From positions 36,915,137-36,979,136 of the forward strand of contig NC_089858.1 of NCBI RefSeq assembly GCF_036373705.1: a DNA stretch of 64,000 nt, read 5' to 3'. The notes beneath the pieces were generated by a model. The model did no database searches, was not told where the DNA came from, and worked only from the letters and a program-made list of their open reading frames with translations. Below are positions 46,064 through 64,000 of this stretch, piece by piece (the first letter of the stretch is position 1; each line of letters opens with the position of its first letter). The position numbers and the translations under genes are program-made. The stretch is from Amia ocellicauda. Its lineage: Eukaryota; Chordata; Actinopteri; Amiiformes; Amiidae.

Positions 46064-46248
46064 TTTAAGACAGGGTGCAACAGTTACAGGACAATCCCCC
46101 CCAACTTACCTTGACTTTTCTGTGCGTAAAGTTGTCTTCTGTCTGTGCTGTCCAGATGCTTGGGTCTCCCAGTGAATTTAACGGGGTCCAAGATATCACT
46201 GACAGAGAAAGCGGTTTTTCTAGCCGGGTGGACTTTTTCTGGTTGCAT
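44372..46248 (-). CDS. pnx: NK-1-class homeobox transcription factor, probably pnx, two exons
   Basis: Nuclear DNA-binding protein. In zebrafish, pnx is an NK-1-type repressor of posterior neuron progenitors. Exon 1 is 46248-46110 and exon 2 is 44994-44372, joined in phase 1 (CAA G|AT), for 253 residues. Near the N-terminus the Eh1-like motif [14 protein letters not shown] suggests Groucho recruitment. The homeodomain is about residues 102-161: [56 protein letters not shown], with Gln50 and Asn51 present. After it, a 32-residue module is repeated in tandem, then a Tyr/Pro-rich end [10 protein letters not shown]. An in-frame upstream ATG (46269, MCPILQA) would add seven residues. I preferred 46248 because it has a G at -3. 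NKX1 paralogues are the main alternative to pnx. Confidence 0.85.
45979..46064. repeat. (ACT)n/(AAT)n compound microsatellite in the pnx intron
   Basis: Several ACT units give way to about 16 AAT units, ending about 45 bp from the exon-1 donor. Confidence 0.95.
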
Positions 46249-46379
46249 GGCTTGTAATATCGGGCACATAAATAGCTTAGGTGCAAAAAGGGACAACAAA
46301 TAAACTCCTGCAAGAGATCCCAGCCGAGTCTTTGGAGAGATGCACCCGAGAAGACCATGCTCCCCATCCAGGGTCTCCG

Positions 46380-46385
46380 TTTATA
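46380..46385 (-). promoter_or_regulatory. TATA box of pnx
   Basis: GGGTATAAACGG on the minus strand, 132 bases upstream of the chosen ATG. It would place the start of transcription near 46350 and a 5' leader of about 100 nt. Confidence 0.6.
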
Positions 46386-46389
46386 CCCG

Positions 46390-49300
46390 GCCAGCACACG
46401 ACGCTCACGCTTATTGCATTAACATGAGAAATAAAACCCCCCGAAAGATTTATGAACCATGGCGATTACAAGACAAAAGAGCCCCTTTGAACACTAAAGC
46501 TCATCTAACTTTGCAAATGCCCGGGTCCAGAGCAGATGATACACTTGAGCCACACTCTTACAATGCTAATGCCCCCCCGCCACTGGGGGCCACACGCTTT
46601 CCACTTTATTACACAAGGCCTGGTTAAAATGTGCCCGGTTTCTTTAGATGCTTGTAGTTTTTTGTTGCAGCCCGTGTCATTCATTTGCAATCGTGTGATT
46701 TTACGCTGGTAGGACACGTTCAGAGTCGTTGTGATGCAAATGAGAACCGAGGAGACACATACATAACTGCGTCTTTTTCTTCTCTTTCTTCCTTTCTTTC
46801 TTGGGAAAGGAGAAAGTTGACCTGATCGACTTCCAATCTGCACGATTTGCATATCAGGGGTAATCGTTGTCAATTTGTTCTGGTTTAGTTGATATGCCAA
46901 TTATTTGTGTATCATGCTAATCGTAATTAAGACCATTGCATCTTAATTTTGTTAATGAAATTGCAAATTGAAACTATAGCAGCACAAAATAATGACAGAT
47001 AGGTGTGCCTTTCTCCGCGATAACAGCCCAAAACTATGGCATAACCTGCATTTTGTTATTATTATTATATATTGGTGGTTGGCTGTTCTTGCAAGATCCA
47101 CTATGTCAATAAGCAGATGGTTTTACGTGTCTTGTGTTTTTACAGCTTCCCCCCTTTGTCTGGGTGCCTGAGGAAATTGGCACCAATAGGATAAATGTTG
47201 CAGTATAACTGTCCAGAAGAAAGCCCTAAACTCATTTATTGAGCAAGTGTGGCCTGTATGAATTACACATTGTTATTCATGAGGCACAATAAAAAAGGAG
47301 CAAAACAATTAAACATGCCCAATTATTTGAAATCGAAAACAAAGTTGAGCCAAATTTACAAAATTAAAGCTGTTTTTTTTTTCTCTTTATTTAATCTGCA
47401 GAAATAAAGTATTGAAGAAATGCACATTTTTATTGAGTTCTACTGTAGGTCTTTCAAAACTCCAGTATTGCGGTTGACAAGAAATGTGCAACTGAAGAAC
47501 ACATATTTCGCTTTTCAGACATCATACATTGTGAGTGACCAGAAGAGCCAATGCAAAAGGGGCAGGCAGATTACGTAATTGGTGTGAGGGGAAATAAACT
47601 AAGGAATAAACAAACAAAAACCAGGACAACCAATAGACTGATCGAGGAACACAGTTTACAATATACAATATAGTCTGTACAGATGTCCTTGCTGTCAAAG
47701 TGGATTTAGGCTCGTTCTTATGTAATTTAAATCAGTTATAGAAATAATCAACCGGTCTGTGCTAGATCTTCGTAACAAATATCTTAAGAGTCACTCAAAC
47801 ATTCCATAGGCTGAGCCAGAATGCTACACACGTATGAATAATACTAATAACATGGCCAGTGCAGTGTAGAGGAGTGTGTAAGGTGAGGTCAACCCACCAG
47901 GACAATTAGCAGATGTTACAAATAGAGGCGACCCTTTATGACCCCAGCCTTTGTGCCCAGCCCAGTGGGGTGGAGAGGTGGAGGGCTGGAGGGGGTGAAT
48001 GGGGCAGCTGCCAGGAGTGTGTCTGCAAATGCACTGTGCCTTTCAGCGGGGCAAGAGAGACAGCTCCCCCTTGTGGTAGATTAAATAACACAATTTGGAC
48101 TCCCCCAGTTTCAGGGTGAGATATCAATTCTCAGGGCTGGACCAAACCAAGTCTTTGACATACACCTGAAACGTACATTACAAAGCTGTCCCTTATGGCG
48201 TTTTGATGCATAAGCAGTAGAAAGTGGCTTCTGCCAGTAAAATAAAGCGAGCGATGGGATACGGGTTTCTAGGTCAAAGTTGTGATTTGGTCTAGTCCTT
48301 AAGTGTATAGTTAGCCAGTTATATCAGTTTATATGGTTTAACATGTCCATAAGCAACACTTACTTCATTAAACCTCAGACCCAAATTAATCTTACAGTGG
48401 GATTAACTGTACTTGGACTTTTCATACAGAGCAAATGTAGGAAATGAGGAAAAAAGCAGTCGTCTTTAAGTTGCATTTATTTGTAGTGCAATTCCCCTCC
48501 CCCAAATACAATGTGTTACTGTACAACTCTGTATATATTCAGAAATACATCTCATTATAAAATATATATTCTACAATCCACATAGATAATAGATAATAAC
48601 ACATTAAGGGCAATTAAAAAAATAAAGACAAGAAAGCAATGTCAAATCACGTGAAAAATTCCAGACCCAGAAAATAGATTTTGTGATTTTCCTCAGGAAC
48701 AGCAGTGTGGTGGAATAAAGTCATGCCTTCGGCATTGGCAACAGGAGAACGAGGAGGAAGCAAATAAGCCATTCACTTCAACAGCCAAATGAACATTAGG
48801 CTATATATTTATGTATGTATGCATCTATGTATGTTGTGCATTTTGAATACGGTTGAGTACTATTTATTTTTTTCCAGTTGAGATGCCCATGACTGTTTTT
48901 GACTCTGAAGTCAAATGATTTGGTTTTATTCGGTCTGTGAATTCCAAAATGACAAATAAACCTACAAAACGAACACTCTGCCACAAAAATATCAGCACAA
49001 ATATATATTCATATATATATATAATCTATATATTCTTTAATTTATTTTTGAAACGATGGTTATAAAAAAGCCCTTTTGCCACAGTTCCAATTCTGAGAAA
49101 CTCACAAGCGTATTATATTCTCCATTAGCGGGTGTTTTGTTAATTGCTGGATCTTTTTAGATGCCACATTTTCATGATTTGTATGTGGAGACAGGGGAGG
49201 AGGCTAAGATAAGTAAGTGGCTTGCATCCACCAATGTAATGAGGCCAATTTGTGGCAATAAAGCAGCAGGGCAATTGCCATGGGCTACCATTGGCTGAGG

Positions 49301-50394
49301 CCGGGCAGAACGAACCGAGATGACCAGAACTCACAAACTCTTTGTTCCTCAGAGCCCTCCCACACTTCCCTCCATCCAGCAGTGAGACCACAATACAACA
49401 CGTGGAGGACAAAGAGAGGACCCCCTCGGCCGCTCGACCTCCTGTAGACGAGGGTCTCTCTGCGCGCTGTAAACGTTTAACTGCACTCTGTGAAAGAATG
49501 AAGTGATGCTCCTCCCATAGGCTCTTTGAAGCGCCAAGCATCTCTTGCGCCAGACAGCCTGGCCTTTGTAATGGAGACGCAGTGTTCGGCACGGGTCTCC
49601 CAGTAATCCCATCAGTGCACGAGGTGGGTAACGGCTCATCTCGCGCCCTCACACGTGGTCAGTAAGGTGCATAATCAACCCCAAGAGATCGGTTCTCAGA
49701 TCGCACAAACACGCAATCTCTGCTTCGGTTCCAGCTTGTCACTGGCACGCTCACAAGTGGTACAAGCATATTCTTAAAAAGCCAGCAAGACTTTTTGAAA
49801 AAGAGATTTCCCAACACATTCAAGGAAATATTGGTCTTGATCCTTTTTTGTTTGTGTTTCTTGCTTGTTTTGTTCTGTGAAAAACAACTGTGGTCGGCTG
49901 GTATTGAACAGGGGTCGGGTCTATGCAGCTGTGTGTGAATGGGGGGTGTGATTTGACAGTCTGTATAGACGTCCACAGAGTTGTACTGGGTTACAATGCA
50001 TATATCCACCGAGAGAGCTTGTATCTGAACACACATCGCTATTTGAAAACTATAGGACAAACTTCACAAGCAAAATAAAACAGTCACTGATTTAGAGCTA
50101 CAAAGCTACAGTGCTACCTGACAGAATATCCATAGGTGACTGCTGTTTGACCACAGTGGTGCATTATGGGAGTGCTGGACTCCTGAACACTGAAATACCT
50201 AGACTGCATACGAAGACTGACACCTGAAAAAATATATATACACACGCACGTTGAGTTTTCTTCCCAAGATGAGCACACTGGGAGAAGCATTGTGGGTGTT
50301 TCTGTGCTGGGAACACACGGGTTCACGTAAGCGAGGCGCATCTCAAGCACGCGGTCGGGGTGCAGAAGTTACAATTATGGGCTCTAGTGAAGGC
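46390..50394. other. intergenic sequence between pnx and elmod3
   Basis: No coding exon is recognised. The sequence is AT-rich with a few TA-alternating patches (about 49000-49030). It is the natural place for pnx enhancers, but I see no motif that proves this. Confidence 0.5.
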
Positions 50395-50400
50395 TTTATT
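50395..50400 (-). terminator. candidate poly(A) signal of elmod3
   Basis: TTTATT on the plus strand (AATAAA on the minus strand), about 700 bases past the elmod3 stop. Position only. Confidence 0.3.
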
Positions 50401-51100
50401 CTCCGGGTGAAGGAGAGGTTAATCTCATTGCAACAGATGGATTCAGTCACACTTTGCCCCCCCACCACCTGGTTTTCAGCATGGAAAACTATCTTATCAC
50501 AAGAAAAGGGACCGGCCTCCCCTTGACCGTGGATATCTTGCACCGGAGGACCAAGCAAGCGGACAAGAAACATAGAATCACTATGAAGGTTAGAGCAAGC
50601 TGAGGGGAAAAAACGCATTCATTCCCCTCGCAGCAACTGTAAAAGTGGGATTAGGTACATCTCACGTGAAATGAAGACTGAGCCGGTATGCCTCACCTGG
50701 ACTGTGAATATGAGCAGCTTTCTCTAAAGCAGTTTTGTGTTTTTAAGACTATCTGTTGTAGCAGTAATAGTTGAGCCTACGTAGTGCATTAGCCGGGCCA
50801 AACGATGACCCCTGTAGTCAATGGGACGATGAGCTGAGAAGGTTCCTGCCATCAAACAATCAGAGGCCTTGCTATCCTGCAGCCTTAAACCCTCTTTGGA
50901 GACGCCTGCAGGGCTCCCACTGTGTTTCCAGGCTTGGCAGACTTCCTGGCCGGCCTTCCCGGACACGTGGGAATCCTACAGTACTGCAATGCAGTCAAAG
51001 TCCCCCCCTCCTTGCCTGTGTGAGCGTGGCGGTGATCAGACAGAGACGGGCCGAGGGGCCACTGCAAGCTCCCAGCCAAGCCTCCTGCCATCGCCCCCGG

Positions 51101-57168
<6,068 letters not shown>

Positions 57169-57949
57169 TGCCTCCAGGTGCTGTCTCGCCTCAGGCTTGG
57201 GTCCCTCTGCCGAGTCCTGCAGGAGCCTCAGTGCAAGCTACGAGGGTCCCAGGGGCAGACCAGCATTCACCAGAGCTACGTGTGTGAGGAAGTGCATAGT
57301 GTAGTGTTCCCCATCCGCGAGTGACTCAACAGCGAGGGGAAAAAACTCAACAGGAGTTATCCAACGCTGTGCAAGATGTCTTCAAACTGGGAAGGGCTTG
57401 GGGAACTCAGTTCGGCGTGGTTTTAATGAGTTCTCAGAGCAGGAAAGTTCACGAGCCCATGAAACAACTGAGGCCTGCCATGCCTGGGAGCGAGGGGCGG
57501 TTAGAAAACGCGCTTTCACCACAGCACAGGAGTCCGTTGTCAACACATGCGATGAACCTCTTCTGCCACCCCATCACAGAGATGCCCCGTCCCCCTGGGA
57601 GCGGGAGGCCGGGCAAGGGGAAGAGGTTAATCCAGGTGCTTCCTGCTTGAGTGAGGGCATCGCGTAGCGTCCGCAGTTATGCGCTACTGTGGGCACTGCC
57701 TGACTCCACAAGCGGCGATCTGTTAAGCCAACGCCCTTGACAGAAAGCCAGCCCACATCCTCTCGTGTTTCCGGTCTGCTGTGTTTGCAAACAACACGTT
57801 AAATGGAGTGACCAGACATCCAGGCATCTACAGGTGCAGTGAGAGGGTTTTCCAGACGAGCCCACTTAGAAGACATGTACTGGATTCGGGGAGGCAAAGA
57901 GGCAGCTTGCTCAGGTCCAGGGAGGTGGTAGGGTGGGTTACAGCATTAC

Positions 57950-58045
57950 AGTCCCCAACCGATAGGGGTTAAAGGCGCTCTCTCCGTACTGGGGGCAGAT
58001 TTTCAGGAAGTCAGTAGATTCTTCTTGCCCCTCTCCAATGATCAG
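57950..58045 (-). other. candidate extra 5' exon of elmod3
   Basis: An open 96-nt block follows a good acceptor (TTTTTCTAATCTCTAG) and ends before a weak GTAATG donor. Read in frame it gives LIIGEGQEESTDFLKICPQY then GESAFNPYRLGT. Phase 0 on both sides would join it to an extended first exon 57216-57133, also open (DSAEGPKPEARQHLEA, then the MEGNNG start). It could be a 5' UTR exon or code for an N-terminal extension. I do not recognise the peptide. Confidence 0.35.
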
Positions 58046-58174
58046 CTAGAGATTAGAAAAAAGCATACAAAAAAAAATGTTAGTGCATGTCTCGGATTTG
58101 TTTGTTAGACATAGTTCAGTCAAAAATGAAGCAGCTTGATTAATCAACACCCAGTAGATCAGACCTGTTCTTTC

Positions 58175-58212
58175 TGTCTGTCTGTCTGTCTGTCTGTCTG
58201 TGTGTGTGTGTC
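58175..58212. repeat. (TGTC)n/(TG)n microsatellite
   Basis: Seven CTGT tetramers followed by a TG run; a shorter CTGT run recurs at about 58220. Confidence 0.9.
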
Positions 58213-58780
58213 TTTAGGACTGTCTGTCTGTCTGTAATGTATTACTGTCACATCTGTGGCTTCACCAGATTTAACCGAACCCTCTGCCCCACTACGGCGC
58301 ATTATAATCAAATAATAAATACACAAATGACAACGCTGTATTCAAATTATTTGATTATTGACAGTTCTGTGTTGTAGAAGCCAATATACCACTTTCTTGT
58401 TAAGTGAAACACACTTCCCAACACTTTATCATATACAGTGCAAGTCGTCTACCCCTATCACGACTGACTTCAGTGTCAGTTGTGAAGTACACAGATGGTA
58501 ACCCGCTTCAGATCAACATTTTTAACGTCTTTTAAATACGAACAGACAATCGGTTGCATTGTAGGTAAGGCTCTCCGGATTTGAATACACATCTCCATCT
58601 AACGGCACGAAATAAATCTGTGTCACAAATCTCTCTCATTGCGACTCCCAATACTTTTCATATATTTACTTTTGGCACAACACGATTAACATTTGCTTCC
58701 ATAATTACCGCTATTGCTGTTATTATGGCGACTATATTTCTTATTCTAACATTATATCTCTTTTAAAATACATATCTCAC

Positions 58781-58990
58781 CTCAGTTTCACTCCCTCCAA
58801 TCTCTGCTTCCCTTCCCCCTTCAACAGTTACTGAAGCCACAGCCGTGCGCTGGGAATTGTAGTCGTTTCGCAAACCAGGCTTCAAAACATTGATACAGCG
58901 ACTATGGCCGATACAACTACGATACCCACAATCCTCAGCGACAGAGCCGTAAGCGACCACGGCTTCACGGTGCATTATGGGGACTGTAGT
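58781..58990 (-). other. probable 5' noncoding exon of elmod3
   Basis: A good donor (ACTGAG|GTGAGA, exon end at 58781) closes a moderately GC-rich block that overlaps the promoter motifs. The upstream limit is a guess from the motif cluster. An ATG at 58975 opens a frame of 65 codons to the donor, but the peptide is unconvincing, so I treat the exon as noncoding. Confidence 0.5.
58847..58990. promoter_or_regulatory. cluster of three ZNF143/THAP11-type (SBS) motifs
   Basis: Minus-strand ACTACAATTCCCAGCGC at 58863-58847, plus-strand ACTACGATACCCACAATCC from 58916, and minus-strand ACTACAGTCCCCATAATGC at 58990-58972 all resemble the ACTACAATTCCCAGAATGC consensus. Such sites mark housekeeping and bidirectional promoters. 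They fit the head-to-head elmod3/ash2l layout. Confidence 0.7.
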
Positions 58991-59128
58991 TAAAATGTGT
59001 TCGAACGATGCGCGTCATTGGTGTATAAAACAACAAGTCCCATCAGCCCCATGATCGACGCAGGCAGATGACTAACGAACGTGTGAACTGTAAATAAACG
59101 GCTTACCACAAAACCCCTTCATTTAAGT

Positions 59129-59189
59129 TATAGCACCGTTTTGAATTATTTTAAACATATATATATGTTTAAAATAATTCAAAACGGTG

Positions 59190-59194
<5 letters not shown>
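59129..59194. repeat. 66-bp perfect palindrome
   Basis: Left arm TATAGCACCGTTTTGAATTA continuing to TTTTAAACATATAT is exactly complemented by the right arm ending GGTGCTATA. The centre is between 59161 and 59162, with no spacer and no mismatch over 33 bp per arm. It runs straight into the (TA)n tract. Confidence 0.97.

Positions 59195-59240
<46 letters not shown>
59191..59240. repeat. (TA)n microsatellite
   Basis: About 25 TA units directly next to the palindrome. Confidence 0.97.
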
Positions 59241-59246
<6 letters not shown>

Positions 59247-59540
59247 CCACCACTCACTATACATGCAACGTGAATTCTACCTTGTATTTATGGAAACAAA
59301 AATGTTTAAAATCCATTCCATAAACAGTTACTTCAAACAATGGTAAATAGGAATAGTTTCCAAGGTAATTTAGTTTCACTACAATGAAAAGGTGGAAAAA
59401 TTAACCAGGGAACTTCGTAGCGGAGAACGATCACCGTAGAAAAGTACTCCGGGAAGAAGAAAACTACAATCATCCTGTGGCCCAAACTCTCGCGAGATGT
59501 GTCCGGGGGCGTGTCGTGCAGGGAGCCGAGTGTTTGAAAG

Positions 59541-63533
<3,993 letters not shown>

Positions 63534-64000
63534 GTAAGATCTAGTTTCCATAGCAAGAGTACAAATTGGTCTGGTTATGGCAAATGTCTGTTTAAGAAAC
63601 CTACCTGTATTATGTGCTTAGTGCTCACTAGTCTAATTTTAAAGGAAAGTGAGTTTTTATTTCTCCTCCCTCTAGCTAAACTCTACTACGAGGTAATTTA
63701 TTGTTAAAAGCAACACAGGACATTCTAGGAAGTTTGGGAGTAGTTGGGGAAAATACTGATTAAATGATGGTTAGAATTGTCCAGTAAACCCCTCCTCATG
63801 CCTCACAATTCCAACAGTTTCTTTGTGTTCGATCTGACTCTTATGTTTGTGTCTAATGACTCGTTTCTACTGGTTTAAGCGTCCAAGCCGGGCTGGACCC
63901 TATATATAGGGACAGCTCCAGAGCTTATTGTAAAACCAGGCCATTGTTTTAACTAACTAGTCATGGCACTGCAAAGCCGTGAAATCCGTGTTCACCAAGT

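Larger units (their letters stand above)
58991..59540. other. spacer between elmod3 and ash2l start regions
   Basis: It contains a 66-bp perfect palindrome (59129-59194), a (TA)n run (59191-59240) and, next to ash2l, a CG-richer promoter segment from about 59400 with a partial ACTACAATCATCC motif at 59463. No exon is recognised except the ash2l 5' UTR at the right end. Confidence 0.6.

Noticed and set aside
57321..57667. Plus-strand open frames opposite the elmod3 5' region
   Set aside because: No recognised similarity and no splice signals; they lie in the 5' region of a minus-strand gene.

Overview
The window looks like nuclear DNA of a ray-finned fish. Genes are split by GT-AG introns. 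There are three Tc1-like transposons, a tRNA-derived SINE, several foldback MITEs, long (GA)n and (TA)n microsatellites, and an NK-1-type homeobox gene of the kind called pnx in fish. I cannot fix the species from sequence alone.

Layout. (1) 1032-2375, plus strand: the last five exons of pold2, the B subunit of DNA polymerase delta. (2) 3648-24801, minus strand: a complete 20-exon aebp1 (ACLP) gene, tail-to-tail with pold2. The exon phases close exactly to 1,099 codons plus stop. A Tc1 element, two foldback elements, a SINE and a LINE remnant lie in its introns. (3) 24802-40323: a 15.5 kb gene-poor stretch with two abutting Tc1-like elements (28577-31342) and a probable solo LTR (39191-39893). 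(4) 40343-41566, minus: a four-exon gene for a 245-residue acidic protein that I do not recognise. (5) 44372-46248, minus: a two-exon homeobox gene, probably pnx, with its own TATA box and a tandem duplication in its C-terminus. (6) 51101-57168, minus: elmod3, 12 coding exons and 407 residues, with a 5' noncoding exon near 58781-58990. (7) 59541-63533, plus: the first eight exons of ash2l, running off the window. elmod3 and ash2l are head-to-head across a promoter region with several ZNF143-type motifs and a 66-bp perfect palindrome.

The genes are not one pathway: replication (pold2), extracellular matrix (aebp1), neural transcription factor (pnx), Arf/Arl GTPase regulation (elmod3) and H3K4 methylation (ash2l). 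From memory, the human counterparts of pold2/aebp1, elmod3 and ash2l lie on three different chromosomes, so only the pold2-aebp1 pair is a shared vertebrate neighbourhood.

The most interesting signals are: a pair of look-alike phase-0 exons in elmod3; the tandem-duplicated module in pnx; the unrecognised gene with an N-terminal Gly/Cys acylation-like motif; a nearly full-length Tc1 transposase broken by only two in-frame stops and abutting an older element across a single shared TA; and long CT microsatellites serving as the polypyrimidine tract of two splice sites. I found no prokaryote-like system and nothing I would call a new system with confidence. All family calls rest on recognition by eye; no alignment was run.
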